From Acidimicrobiaceae bacterium (GTDB lineage: Bacteria; Actinomycetota; Acidimicrobiia; Acidimicrobiales; RAAP-2): a stretch of 32,872 nucleotides of DNA. The position numbers and the translations under genes are program-made. Below the pieces are notes generated by a model. That model ran no database searches, was not told the origin of the DNA, and worked only from the letters and a program-made list of their open reading frames with translations. Location: contig PMLV01000275.1 in the NCBI GenBank assembly GCA_003160635.1, forward strand, positions 26,814 to 59,685, in the 5' to 3' direction. Below, piece by piece: positions 1-8,134 of the stretch. Position 1 is the stretch's first letter. Each line of letters starts with the position of its first letter.

Positions 1-42
1 CCGATGGATCTCGAACCGGTCGGCGTAGGGGTAGCTGGTCAT
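1..42 (-). CDS. 5' end of an unrecognised gene, cut by the window edge
   Basis: An ATG at 42 on the minus strand opens 14 codons that run off the left edge, reading MTSYPYADRFEIHR. A good Shine-Dalgarno sequence, AAGGAG, lies 10 bases upstream, which is why I believe it is a real start. Too little protein is visible to name a family. It is co-directional with the EEP-family gene upstream, whose stop is at 104, so the two may be co-transcribed. Confidence 0.55.
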   Translation of the reverse strand, partial: MTSYPYADRFEIHR

Positions 43-103
43 GGCGTTGATACTCCTTCAGCTCGATGGCGGCATGGGCGACAGTGCTGTGCCAGGGTCA
101 GTG

Positions 104-922
104 CTATCCCAGGGTCAGTGTGGCCCGCACCGGGCGATGATCCGAGCCGGCCGGCGGGAGTACCTCGCCCGACACGACGGCAATGTCCCCACGGACGAGT
201 ATGTGGTCGATCTGGCTGTGCGGGTGCCAGGACGGCCACGTCCGGCCCCTGACGGCTCGGCGCCAATCGGGCAGGAAAGCCCGCACGGGCGGGCCCCAGA
301 GGTTCATGTCGCCGAGGAGCACGGCCTCGGGCCGTGCTTCGGTATGGAGGAGCCGCTTGAGGTCGGCGTAATTGCGGTGGGACCCATAGTGCAGGTGTGA
401 CATGTGCGTGCCGACGACCGAGATGGGCACGTCGTCGACGCGGAGGTCGACCACGATGGCAGCCCGGTGCACCCTGTCCCGGGCCAACGGGGGCAGCCGC
501 AACGTGCGTGTCCCCTCGACCGTCAGGGCACGCCGGGTCAGGACGGCGATGCCCCAGGTCCCACTTTCCCCTTGCTGATAGCGGGTCGCGGCAAGCTCTG
601 TCGTGTGCAGTGGGCGGGTGCTGCTCACGAACAACGAACGCACGCCGGCCCGAAAGCCCATGAACGGCATCCAGCGTTCGGTGGCCGCAGCATGGGGACG
701 GGCTCGCCGCCCTTTGGCCAGCGTGCACCCCGCCACCTCGAACCCCAGGGCGGTGCCGATCTGCTCGGCCTGTCCGGAGCCGGGCCCGTCGGCGTCGTTG
801 GTCCACGCCTCCTCCAGTACGAGCACGTCCGCCTTGAAGCTGGCGCAGGCGGCGATCACGTCAAAGGGTCGACCCCACCCGTCGACGCCGGCATGCATGT
901 TGAAGTTGACCACGGTGAGCAC
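104..922 (-). CDS. Endonuclease/exonuclease/phosphatase (EEP) family protein
   Basis: This 272-residue protein has the motif series of the EEP superfamily of Mg-dependent phosphoesterases. Visible elements are the N-terminal NFNMHAG (residues 6-12), an acidic pair at E37/E38 in LVLEEAW, GTHMSH with H173, GDMN with D205 and N207, QIDH with D239 and H240, and the terminal SDHRPV with D261 and H262. These are the metal-binding and catalytic positions of the fold, so it should be active. I see no signal peptide. The substrate cannot be told from sequence: family members cut DNA, RNA, inositol phosphates or sphingomyelin. The start is GTG at 922; a later GTG at 913 is possible. It diverges from the aminotransferase gene across only 38 bases, and a TATCCT box 11 bases before the start suggests a very short leader. 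Confidence 0.85.
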   Translation of the reverse strand: MLTVVNFNMHAGVDGWGRPFDVIAACASFKADVLVLEEAWTNDADGPGSGQAEQIGTALGFEVAGCTLAKGRRARPHAAATERWMPFMGFRAGVRSLFVSSTRPLHTTELAATRYQQGESGTWGIAVLTRRALTVEGTRTLRLPPLARDRVHRAAIVVDLRVDDVPISVVGTHMSHLHYGSHRNYADLKRLLHTEARPEAVLLGDMNLWGPPVRAFLPDWRRAVRGRTWPSWHPHSQIDHILVRGDIAVVSGEVLPPAGSDHRPVRATLTLG

Positions 923-924
923 GG

Positions 925-954
925 TTCACGCCGAGGATAGGCGACCGGTACGAT
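925..954 (+). promoter_or_regulatory. Candidate promoter for a leaderless aminotransferase mRNA
   Basis: A TACGAT hexamer at 949-954 resembles an actinobacterial -10 box. It lies six bases before the GTG at 961, so transcription would begin at or next to the start codon. A TTCACG at 925-930 sits 18 bases upstream as a weak -35. No Shine-Dalgarno sequence precedes the GTG, which fits leaderless translation. On the other strand TATCCT at 934-939 may serve the EEP gene. Confidence 0.4.
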
Positions 955-960
955 CACGCT

Positions 961-2160
961 GTGCCGCCCCGAGCCCCGGACGTGCTCGCCACGCGCCTTC
1001 GGCCGTTCACGACGACGATCTTCTCCGAGATGTCCGAGCTCGCCCTCGCCACGGGGTCCCTCAATCTTGGTCAGGGTTTCCCCGATACCGACGGTCCGGC
1101 GGAGATGATCCGGGTCGCCACGGATGCCATTGCCGCAGGCCGTAACCAGTATCCCCCGAGCCAGGGTGTGCCCGAGCTCCGACAGGCCGTCGCCGCCCAC
1201 CAGGCCTCCTGGTACGGGCTGCAGTTCTCGCCCGAGGACGAGGTCCTCGTGACGACGGGCGCCACCGAGGCGATCGCCGCGTCATTGCTGGCGCTGTGCG
1301 AACCGGGTGACGAGGTCGTGATGTTCGAGCCCTCTTATGACTCCTACGCCGCGTGCGCGGCGATGGCCGGGGCGACGCCGCGCCTGGTCCGCCTCAATCC
1401 ACCCGACTGGTCGTTCGATCCCGACGTGCTGGCGGCCGCGTTCGGTCCCCGCACCCGCCTCGTACTCCTCAACTCACCGCACAACCCGACCGGAAAGGTC
1501 TTCACGCGCACCGAGCTGGCCCAGATCGCCGAGCTCTGCCGCGTCCACGACGTGCTGGCGGTGACCGACGAGGTCTACGAGCATCTCGTCTTCGACGGGA
1601 CGCACGTTCCCCTGGCCACGTTTCCCGGCATGGCGGAGCGCACGCTGTCGATTTCCTCGGGCGGCAAGACGTTCTCGTTCACCGGGTGGAAGGTGGGTTG
1701 GGTGACGGGCCCGGCCCCACTGGTGGCGGCCGTGCGTGCGGCCAAGCAGTTCCTCACGTACACCTCGGGTGCCCCTTTCCAGCTGGCGATCGCCCACGGC
1801 CTCGAGGCGGCAACGGACACGATCACCGCGTTCGGAGCGGCACTCAAGGCCAAGCGCGACCTCTTCTGCGACGGGCTGGCCAAGCTCGGATTCACCGTGT
1901 ACCGGCCGGCGGCCACGTATTTCGCCACGACGGACATCGCGAGCATCGCCCCGGGCCTGGAGGCCTACGAATTCTGCCGGGCCCTGCCCCAACGCTGCGG
2001 CGTGGTGGCCGTGCCGAGTTCGGTGTTCTACGGCGGCGGGGCGAGTGCCGGCTCTGCGGGCACGGGGCAGACCGCGGGCCAGACCCTGGTCCGTTGGGCC
2101 TTCTGCAAGCGCGACGAGGTTCTCGAGGAGGCGCTGGGCCGCCTGGCCTCGTGGAGCTGA
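961..2160 (+). CDS. PLP-dependent class I/II aminotransferase (DapC/KAT-like)
   Basis: This 399-residue fold-type I aminotransferase transfers an amino group using pyridoxal phosphate. The PLP lysine is K236 in SSGGKTFSFTGWK. NSPHNPTGK (171-179) carries the conserved Asn, TDEVYEHL (202-209) has the cofactor-binding Asp and Tyr, and LVRWAFCK near the C terminus carries the arginine that holds the substrate carboxylate. GQGFPDTDGP and NQYPPSQG are typical of the group that includes actinobacterial N-succinyldiaminopimelate aminotransferase DapC, kynurenine aminotransferase and methionine-type aminotransferases. I cannot choose between these, so no symbol is given. The start is GTG at 961, with no Shine-Dalgarno sequence but a -10-like box just upstream. 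A PhzF-like gene follows 49 bases downstream. Confidence 0.9.
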   Translation: MPPRAPDVLATRLRPFTTTIFSEMSELALATGSLNLGQGFPDTDGPAEMIRVATDAIAAGRNQYPPSQGVPELRQAVAAHQASWYGLQFSPEDEVLVTTGATEAIAASLLALCEPGDEVVMFEPSYDSYAACAAMAGATPRLVRLNPPDWSFDPDVLAAAFGPRTRLVLLNSPHNPTGKVFTRTELAQIAELCRVHDVLAVTDEVYEHLVFDGTHVPLATFPGMAERTLSISSGGKTFSFTGWKVGWVTGPAPLVAAVRAAKQFLTYTSGAPFQLAIAHGLEAATDTITAFGAALKAKRDLFCDGLAKLGFTVYRPAATYFATTDIASIAPGLEAYEFCRALPQRCGVVAVPSSVFYGGGASAGSAGTGQTAGQTLVRWAFCKRDEVLEEALGRLASWS

Positions 2161-2209
2161 ACTGCTCGTAGCCGCGTGGTTCGGGGTCACCGGTAGCATC
2201 GGGGGCACC

Positions 2210-3007
2210 ATGACCACCTCGCTCACCTGGGTCGATGCCTTCACCGACACCGTGTTCGCGGGCAATCCGGCCGGCGTCTGCCTGCCGGCGGCGCCGTGGC
2301 GCGCCGACTACATGCAGGCCCTCGCCGCTGAGCTGGGCCTCGCCGAGACGGCGTTCGTCACCCCCACCGCGGAGCCGCTCACGTTCGATCTGCGGTGGTT
2401 CTCACCTCTGGTCGAGATCGACCTGTGCGGCCACGCCACCCTGGCCTCGGCCCACGCCATGCGTGAACACGGGATGGTGGACGGCACGCATCCGCTGACC
2501 TTTCTGACCCGGAGCGGTCCCCTCATTGCCTCATTCAAGGGAGACCTCATCGAACTCGATTTCCCGGCCGATGCCGTGACGGCCACTCCACTGCCCGACG
2601 AGCTCAAGGACGAATGGGACGAGGGGGTGGTCATCGGCGCCGGCCGCACCTCGTTCTTCGCCATGGTGACCCTGGCCAGTGCCGACGCGGTGCGCCAGTA
2701 CAGGCCGAACCTGGCCGCCATTGCCAACACCGGCCACAAGGCGGTCCTCCTGACCGCGGCGGCCGATCCCGGCTCGGAAGCCGACTACGTGTTGCGGGTG
2801 TTCGGCCCCAATGTCGGAATCGACGAGGACGCAGCCACCGGCTCGGCGCAGTGCGCGGCCGGCCCGTACTGGTCGGAGATCTTGGCGCGTCCTCGTCTGG
2901 TGGCCCACCAGCTCTCCCCCCGGGGAGCGGTCCTTCATGTGCGGCCGGACGGCGCTCGGGTGCACATCGGGGGGAACGCCGTGACGGTGTTCACGGGCCA
3001 CCTGTGA
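2210..3007 (+). CDS. PhzF family isomerase/epimerase-like protein
   Basis: This 265-residue protein belongs to the PhzF/diaminopimelate-epimerase-like fold. It begins LTWVDAFTDTVFAGNPAGV, the classic PhzF N terminus, and keeps the catalytic glutamate as E46 in LAETAFV. Later conserved blocks are the LCGHATLA segment, the FGPNVGIDEDAATGSA loop and a C-terminal half that repeats the N-terminal fold. PhzF itself isomerises a phenazine precursor, but most members have no known substrate and no phenazine genes are visible here. The chosen ATG at 2210 matches the family N terminus exactly; the frame stays open further upstream but that part looks unrelated. A TAGCAT box at 2194-2199 could give a very short leader. 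The stop overlaps a possible GTG start of the NUDIX gene. Confidence 0.88.
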   Translation: MTTSLTWVDAFTDTVFAGNPAGVCLPAAPWRADYMQALAAELGLAETAFVTPTAEPLTFDLRWFSPLVEIDLCGHATLASAHAMREHGMVDGTHPLTFLTRSGPLIASFKGDLIELDFPADAVTATPLPDELKDEWDEGVVIGAGRTSFFAMVTLASADAVRQYRPNLAAIANTGHKAVLLTAAADPGSEADYVLRVFGPNVGIDEDAATGSAQCAAGPYWSEILARPRLVAHQLSPRGAVLHVRPDGARVHIGGNAVTVFTGHL

Positions 3008-3021
3008 TAGATGTGAGCCAC

Positions 3022-3624
3022 ATGGCGGGATCAACTGCGCAGCTACGGGCGGTCGTCGCCGCCCATGTGCCCCGCTCGCCCCGGGAGGTCGCTTCAAAGG
3101 AGCGCTTCTTGGCCGAGCTCGATCGCCTCGACGATCCCTGCAACGAGCAGGCCGGCCCCGTGCACGTCACCGCGTCGGGCATTGTGGTCGGCACCCGCGG
3201 CACGGTCCTCCATCTCCACAAACGTCTCGGCCGCTGGATGCAGCCAGGCGGCCACATCGACCCCGGGGAGTCGCCACCCGTGGCGTCCCGCCGGGAGGCC
3301 ATCGAAGAGCTCGGCTTGGACGTCGTCCATCCCGTGGATGGGCCGCGCCTGATCCATCTTGACGTCCACGAGGCGGCCCTCGGCCATACGCACCTCGATC
3401 TGCGCTACCTGCTGCTCGGATCGGCGGATGATCCGCATCCGCCGCCGGGTGAGAGCCCCGAGGCGCGCTGGTATGACTGGGACGATGCGGCAGCGACGGC
3501 GGATGAAGCCCTGGCGCCCGCACTGGTCGTGGCCCGGGCCGAGTGGGACGCGCTGACGAGTGGGGGGAGGAACAATGAAGGACTGGACAGTCGGGGAGAT
3601 GGCGAAGTGGGTCGTAGTGAATGA
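3022..3624 (+). CDS. NUDIX hydrolase
   Basis: The 200-residue product contains a complete Nudix box at residues 77-99: G77, E83, R91-E92, E95-E96 and G98 fit the Gx5Ex7REUxEExGU pattern, so metal binding should be intact. Such enzymes cleave nucleoside diphosphates linked to another group; the exact substrate is unknown. The ATG at 3022 is used here. A GTG at 3004 would overlap the PhzF stop by four bases and add six residues, and it is almost equally likely through translational coupling. The last 20 or so residues after the fold look disordered (GGRNNEGLDS) and the 3' end overlaps a tiny ORF with a strong ribosome site. The gene sits tightly between PhzF and the zinc-ribbon gene, suggesting one transcript. 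Confidence 0.88.
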   Translation: MAGSTAQLRAVVAAHVPRSPREVASKERFLAELDRLDDPCNEQAGPVHVTASGIVVGTRGTVLHLHKRLGRWMQPGGHIDPGESPPVASRREAIEELGLDVVHPVDGPRLIHLDVHEAALGHTHLDLRYLLLGSADDPHPPPGESPEARWYDWDDAAATADEALAPALVVARAEWDALTSGGRNNEGLDSRGDGEVGRSE

Positions 3625-3637
3625 GTGGCCGGCATGA
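3575..3637 (+). CDS. Possible 20-codon leader peptide ORF
   Basis: An ATG at 3575 is preceded by GGGGGGAGGAACA, the strongest Shine-Dalgarno sequence in this part of the window. It encodes MKDWTVGEMAKWVVVNEWPA and stops at 3635-3637. Its TGA overlaps the ATG of the zinc-ribbon gene as ATGA, while its start lies inside the 3' end of the NUDIX gene in another frame. The downstream ATG has no ribosome site of its own. The arrangement would let ribosomes ending the short ORF restart on the next gene. It has no recognised family and three tryptophans in 20 residues. Chance cannot be excluded. Confidence 0.3.
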   Translation: MKDWTVGEMAKWVVVNEWPA

Positions 3638-4356
3638 CTGACGAATCATTCACGCGGTTGCTGGTGGTGCAGGACCTGGACACGTTGATCACCCAACTCG
3701 CACACCGGCGGGAGATGCTGGCCGAACGGGCCGGTCTGACCGCGCTCGAAGCCGAGTTGGAGGCGCTCGCCGGTGAGAGGGCGAAGTTGGAGGAGCAGCG
3801 GGCCGTGCTCGCCGCCACGCAGAAGGAACTCGAAGCACAGATCGCGACGATCAACGAGCGCAGCGGCGGCATTGAAAAACGCATGTATGCGGCGCGCGGC
3901 TCTTCGACCCGGGACCTTCAGGCGATGGACGAGGAGGTGCGTCACCTGAATCAGCGTCGTGGCGAGTTGGAAGACGAAGAACTGGTCGCCATGGTGGATC
4001 AGGAGCCGATCGACGCCGCCCTGGGCGCCCTGGCCGCGCGCGCCGCTCCGGTTGAGGACAAGGTGAAGGCCCTGAGGGATGAGGTGGTGCAGAGCCAATC
4101 CGAGATCGACGCCGAGTTGACGACGGCTTCGGCCGCGCGCGCCGCCGAAGCGGCTCGGCTGCCTGCCGCGCTGGCTGATCGCTACGAGGGCCTGAGAACC
4201 CGCCTCAAGGGGACCGGGGCGGCCCGGCTCATCGGCCACCGTTGCGACGGATGCCATCTCGAACTCTCCTCGGCCGAGGTCGAGCGCATCCGGGCCACGA
4301 CGCCCGACCGCGTTGTCACCTGCGACCAGTGCGGTCGCATTCTGGTCCCGACCTGA
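3634..4356 (+). CDS. Coiled-coil C4-type zinc-ribbon protein
   Basis: This 240-residue protein starts with about 180 residues of long charged helices rich in Glu, Ala, Leu and Arg, clearly a coiled coil, and ends with a zinc ribbon using C204, C207, C230 and C233 (CDGC and CDQC). This layout is the CT398/Rv2229c-like family, present in many actinobacteria and often near a phosphatase gene, as here. Its role is unclear; proposals involve nucleic acid or protein-complex binding. The start is ATG 3634. GTG 3625, immediately after the NUDIX stop, would add three residues. Neither start has a clear ribosome site, so coupling from upstream translation is likely. Confidence 0.85.
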   Translation: MTDESFTRLLVVQDLDTLITQLAHRREMLAERAGLTALEAELEALAGERAKLEEQRAVLAATQKELEAQIATINERSGGIEKRMYAARGSSTRDLQAMDEEVRHLNQRRGELEDEELVAMVDQEPIDAALGALAARAAPVEDKVKALRDEVVQSQSEIDAELTTASAARAAEAARLPAALADRYEGLRTRLKGTGAARLIGHRCDGCHLELSSAEVERIRATTPDRVVTCDQCGRILVPT

Positions 4357-4375
4357 ACGTGCGCGGAAACTCGGC

Positions 4376-4984
4376 ATGCTGATCCTGATCAGGCACGGCG
4401 AATCGGTGGCCAACGCGCAGGGTCTCCTGTTGGGCCGGACCGATGCCGAACTCACGCAGAAAGGGGTGGCGCAAGCGTCGTCCGTCGGGCAGCTGTTGCG
4501 TGATCCCGTCCTCGAACTCCGCACCAGCCCGCTCAGCCGGGCGCGGGACACGGCGGCGCTGATGGCGATCGACGTGCCGGTAGAGGTGGACGAGCGTTGG
4601 GTGGAGGTCGACTACGGCGAGTACGAGTGCCAACCACTGAGCGACATCCCTGCGGACATCTGGCGTGAGTGGCAGCGCGATCCCGGTTTCCGCCCGGCGG
4701 GAGGCGAGTCGCTGGCCGAAGTCGACTCCCGGGTGGCCGCCGCCTGCGACGAGCTCTTCGCCACCGAAGGCCTCGGAGCCCGCGACCCGCGCGGTGACAT
4801 CGTCGTGGTGAGCCATGTCACGCCGATCAAGGCGGCCGTGGCCTGGGCGCTCGGCATGGGCGCCGAGCTGTCGTGGCGGCTGCATCTGCAGACGGCCTCG
4901 GTGACCCGGATCGGTTGGGGGAACGGCCACCCCGTCCTCCATGGCTTCAACGAGCTGGCGCCCGACCGGGACGTGACGCCATGA
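4376..4984 (+). CDS. Histidine phosphatase superfamily (phosphoglycerate-mutase-like) protein
   Basis: This 202-residue enzyme has the hallmark LIRHGES at the N terminus, with R6 and catalytic H7. It also has TSPLSRARDTA around 50-60 with the second phosphate-binding Arg, an acidic residue region near VEVDYGEYE, and VVSHVTPIKA with H147. The superfamily transfers phosphate through a phospho-histidine; this small form is more likely a phosphatase than a glycolytic mutase. In mycobacteria a similar phosphatase is fused to RNase HI beside the zinc-ribbon protein; here only the phosphatase is present. The ATG at 4376 is the only start that leaves the catalytic motif at its usual position. The stop overlaps the next gene's ATG by four bases. 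Confidence 0.88.
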   Translation: MLILIRHGESVANAQGLLLGRTDAELTQKGVAQASSVGQLLRDPVLELRTSPLSRARDTAALMAIDVPVEVDERWVEVDYGEYECQPLSDIPADIWREWQRDPGFRPAGGESLAEVDSRVAAACDELFATEGLGARDPRGDIVVVSHVTPIKAAVAWALGMGAELSWRLHLQTASVTRIGWGNGHPVLHGFNELAPDRDVTP

Positions 4985-5619
4985 GTGGCGAGCGATCCCC
5001 CACGCTCCGTGAGCTCCAGCCGCCCGAGGATTCGGAGGAGCTCCCCCTCCTGCGCCGCACGATCGAGATGCAGGTTTTCGAGCGCGAGGGGTACCACGTC
5101 GTCATCGGTTCCCTGCACGACCAACGGCCGTGGGCGTCGGGACAGGTCGGCCCCCGTGACGTCCATCACATGGAGCTCGGGATCGTGGTCCGCTGCGCGG
5201 ACCTGGTGATCGTCGATGCGTCGGCCACCATGGGCCGCTTTCCGCACCCCGAATGTCCCACCATTGAGGACTCATTCTCAGATCTGATCGGGGTCTCGGT
5301 GGCCCGCGGGTACACCCGCGCCGTGCAGGACCGGTTTGGCCGGGAACGGGGCTGCAGCCATCTCGAGTTCCTGGCCCGCGCCCTCGGACCCGTGGTGATC
5401 CAGGCCGTCACCGCCGCCGGCGCTCGTCGCATGGAGGACGGAGAGGTTGACGTTCTTGTCGGGGGCGGACTGGAGTGGCTGGCCAACACCTGTCATATCT
5501 GGTCGGAGGACGGCATCGGGATGCAGAAACTGGAGGCGGAGTGGCGGCCGGGAAGGGGCGAGTACCCCGCTCCGTCACTGGTTGAGATCCGCCGTCGGCA
5601 AGAGCGCCGCCCCGGCTGA
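4981..5619 (+). CDS. DUF2889 family protein
   Basis: This 212-residue protein matches the DUF2889 layout. It has a short N-terminal strand-rich part with a LHDQRP turn, HHMELGIVV, then an FPHPECP segment, a DLIGVSVARGY block and GCSHLEFLARAL followed by a helix ending in Gln and Ala. The invariant His, Cys and Glu residues suggest metal or cofactor binding, but no activity is known to me for the family. The ATG at 4981 overlaps the phosphatase stop as ATGA, so translation is coupled. It is the last gene of the plus-strand run; its stop codon forms part of a hairpin shared with the convergent ppk2 gene. Confidence 0.8.
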   Translation: MSGERSPTLRELQPPEDSEELPLLRRTIEMQVFEREGYHVVIGSLHDQRPWASGQVGPRDVHHMELGIVVRCADLVIVDASATMGRFPHPECPTIEDSFSDLIGVSVARGYTRAVQDRFGRERGCSHLEFLARALGPVVIQAVTAAGARRMEDGEVDVLVGGGLEWLANTCHIWSEDGIGMQKLEAEWRPGRGEYPAPSLVEIRRRQERRPG

Positions 5620-5642
5620 CCCCGACACCCGGGATCGGGTCA
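5617..5642. terminator. Bidirectional hairpin between convergent genes
   Basis: TGACCCCGA at 5617-5625 pairs with TCGGGTCA at 5635-5642, with one bulged C and a nine-base loop. The left arm begins with the stop codon of the DUF2889 gene and the right arm ends with the stop codon of ppk2. There is no clear T tract, so rho-independent termination by hairpin alone is inferred. Confidence 0.5.
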
Positions 5643-6416
5643 GGAATAGATCGCGGGCACGTACGTCTGATCCTCGACCGGTGGGCGCACGTACCCCGCG
5701 TCGGCTGGCCGGGGAGGGAGCTCGAACGGCATCGGCGGATCGTGGTCGACGTAGGGGATCATGTTCAGGAGGTGGTGAATGCAGTTGAGGCGCGCCGCCC
5801 TCTTGTCATCGGATGGCACGACGAACCAGGGGGACTGCTTGGTGTCGGTATAGGTGAACATCTCATCTTTCGCCTTCGAGTACTCGACCCACCGCAGCCG
5901 AGCCTCCAGGTCCAAGGGCGAGAGCTTCCAGCGCCGGGTCGGATCGGCGAGCCGTGACTGGAGACGGCGCTCCTGCTCCTCGTCGCTCACGGAGAACCAG
6001 TACTTGATGAGCTGGATTCCCGACCGGATCAGCATCCTCTCGAACTCGGGGCACGAGCGCAGGAATTCCTGGAGCTCGTCGTCGGTGCAGAACCCCATGA
6101 CACGTTCGACGCCGGCGCGGTTGTACCAGGAACGATCGAAGAGAGCGATCTGGCCGTCCGATGGCAGGTTGGCCACGTAGCGCTGGAAGTACCACTGCGT
6201 GCGCTCCTGTTCGTTGGGCGCGGCCAGGGCCACGACCTTGGACACCCTGGGGTTCATGCGTTCGGTGATGCGCTTGATCGCCCCACCCTTGCCGGCGGCA
6301 TCGCGGCCTTCGAACAGGACCACGATACGGGCACCCGACGCCTGCACCCAGTGCTGGAGCTTGGCCAGTTCCACCTGCAGATGTGCCAGTTCGGACTGGT
6401 ATTCCTTGGAGTTCAT
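5640..6416 (-). CDS. ppk2: Polyphosphate kinase 2 family protein
   Basis: PPK2 enzymes move phosphate between inorganic polyphosphate and nucleoside phosphates in the cytoplasm. The 258-residue product has the P-loop GRDAAGKGG (37-45), the Walker B/lid region FDRSWYNRAGVERVMGF with D94, and AAPNEQERTQWYFQRYVANLP between them. The single-domain length and motifs fit the class I group, which mainly phosphorylates nucleoside diphosphates, though class cannot be proven by reading. The ATG at 6416 has a GGAGG ten bases upstream. It lies 68 bases downstream of cydC on the same strand, so a cydD-cydC-ppk2 transcript is possible. Polyphosphate-based ATP or GTP supply would suit energy limitation. Confidence 0.92.
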   Translation of the reverse strand: MNSKEYQSELAHLQVELAKLQHWVQASGARIVVLFEGRDAAGKGGAIKRITERMNPRVSKVVALAAPNEQERTQWYFQRYVANLPSDGQIALFDRSWYNRAGVERVMGFCTDDELQEFLRSCPEFERMLIRSGIQLIKYWFSVSDEEQERRLQSRLADPTRRWKLSPLDLEARLRWVEYSKAKDEMFTYTDTKQSPWFVVPSDDKRAARLNCIHHLLNMIPYVDHDPPMPFELPPRPADAGYVRPPVEDQTYVPAIYS

Positions 6417-6484
6417 CGCAATTCAGCCTCCGTCACCTTTGGGGTCGACGCAAGTCATCGGGCCTTGAGCGGTCCGGCCGAGTG

Positions 6485-8134
6485 TCATCCGACGACGCGC
6501 CCCTCCTCGAGGGTGACGACAGCGTCGCAGCGGGTGGCTTCGCCGGCCCGGTGGGTGATGAGCAGGACACTGCGCGTCCCGGCGGCGGCCAACACGTCGG
6601 TGATCAGGCGGTCCGCCAGTGCGGCATCGAGGCCCGCCGTCGGCTCGTCCAGAAGCAGAACCGGGCCACCGGCGAGCAAGGCGCGGGCCACGGCCAGCCG
6701 GCGCCGCTCCCCGCCGGAGACCGCCACCCCTTCCTCGCCGACGGGCGTCTCGAGGCCGGAGGGGAGGGTGGCGATCCACCCGGACAGTTGCGCCGCGTCC
6801 AGCGCGGCGGCGACCTGCTCCTCGGTCGCCTCAGGCCGACCCAGCGTCACGTTCGAGCGCACCGTTCCGGCGAAAAGGTGCGCCTTTTGGTCCACCAGGG
6901 CGCAGGTGGCCCGCACATCGGATTGGAGCAGCCGGTCCACGGCCACCCCGCCCAACGTGAGCGCTCCCCGTTCGAGGGGCCAAAAGCGGAGCAGCGCGTT
7001 GACCAGGCTCGACTTTCCGGCCCCGCTGGACCCGGTGACCGCCACCCGTGCACCCGGCGCAACCAGCACGACCACTCCGTCGAGGGCGCGTGGCAGGTCG
7101 GGGGCGTAGCGCAGCGAAGCCTGGGCAAAGGAGATCTCGGGGGTGCCGGCACCGACATGCGCCGGTACGGCGGGATCGTGAACCGGTACGGGCACTGCTT
7201 CCAAAGCCAGCAGCCGTCGTGCCGAGGCACCGACAGCCCGCGCCCGGGTCGCCGCGAGAGCGATACCCGGAATGGGCTCGAACGTCGCCAGAGCGGCCAG
7301 GGGCAGGACCGCCACCATGACGGGATCGAGATGGTGGGCATGCACGGCACTCACGGCCACGGCCAGCACGGCCAGCACGGCCGCCCCGGCACAGAGTTGT
7401 GTGAGCAATGTCGCGAGCGCACTCGTCGCCGCCTGGCGGCGGTCGATCATCGCAGCCTCATTGCTCAATTTCTCAAGGCGCTCGAGCATGGCACCGTCGG
7501 CGCCGAAGGCCAGCAGATCGGGGGCACCATGCAGCGCATCCACCACCTGAGCTGTGAGCGCACCCCCGAGCTCGGCCGCATCGTCGCCACTCGCGCTTCG
7601 CCACGCCAGGACCGTCGGCACGGTGCACGCAACGGCGAGGGGAGCACCGAGGGCGATGGCGGCGACGGGGAGCTCGAGGCCGACCACGACGAGGCCCAGA
7701 ACGGCTGATCCCGCCGCGATCACCAGGGGGAGCAGGGTCCGCAGGTACAGGTCCTGCAACGTGTCCACGTCATCGATCGCTCTCGTGAGCAGGTCACCGC
7801 TGCGCCAACCCGAGAGTGCGGCCGGGACGCGAGGTGTCAGGCAGTCATAGAGCCAGACACGCCAACGTGCCAACGCCCGCAGGGTGGCGTCGTGACCCAC
7901 CAGTCGCTCGGCATAGCGCAAGGGCCCCCGCGAGAACGCCAGGACCTCGACGCCGGCCAGTATCCCGGCCAGGGCGCCCAGCCCGGGTCGAGAGGCCGCA
8001 CGGCCGACGACATAGCCCGACCCGGCCAGGAGGCCGATGGTGGCCGCGGACGCGGCCAGGCCGAGCAATCCGGCCAGCGCCAGCCGTCCGTACGGAGTGC
8101 CCGGTTCAGCCAGGATGCGCCGGATGGGCTTCAT
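6485..8134 (-). CDS. cydC: Heterodimeric ABC exporter subunit CydC
   Basis: CydC pairs with CydD in an inner-membrane exporter of cysteine and glutathione-type thiols needed to assemble cytochrome bd oxidase. The 549-residue product has six predicted membrane helices in the first 300 residues, with SGYVVGRAASRPG typical of CydC. The ATPase domain has Walker A GSSGAGKSS (368-376), signature VSGGERRR (472-479), Walker B VLLLDEP (492-498) and the switch His in LITHRA. The ATG at 8134 overlaps the cydD stop as ATGA. The frame is open for another 146 codons upstream, but that stretch lies within cydD and reads as non-protein, so it is excluded. No cydA or cydB is in the window. Confidence 0.93.
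   Translation of the reverse strand: MKPIRRILAEPGTPYGRLALAGLLGLAASAATIGLLAGSGYVVGRAASRPGLGALAGILAGVEVLAFSRGPLRYAERLVGHDATLRALARWRVWLYDCLTPRVPAALSGWRSGDLLTRAIDDVDTLQDLYLRTLLPLVIAAGSAVLGLVVVGLELPVAAIALGAPLAVACTVPTVLAWRSASGDDAAELGGALTAQVVDALHGAPDLLAFGADGAMLERLEKLSNEAAMIDRRQAATSALATLLTQLCAGAAVLAVLAVAVSAVHAHHLDPVMVAVLPLAALATFEPIPGIALAATRARAVGASARRLLALEAVPVPVHDPAVPAHVGAGTPEISFAQASLRYAPDLPRALDGVVVLVAPGARVAVTGSSGAGKSSLVNALLRFWPLERGALTLGGVAVDRLLQSDVRATCALVDQKAHLFAGTVRSNVTLGRPEATEEQVAAALDAAQLSGWIATLPSGLETPVGEEGVAVSGGERRRLAVARALLAGGPVLLLDEPTAGLDAALADRLITDVLAAAGTRSVLLITHRAGEATRCDAVVTLEEGRVVG

Noticed and set aside
6351..7708. Long open frames opposite cydC
   Set aside because: High-GC shadow frames rich in Arg, Gly and Pro with no domain; cydC on the other strand has all ABC motifs.
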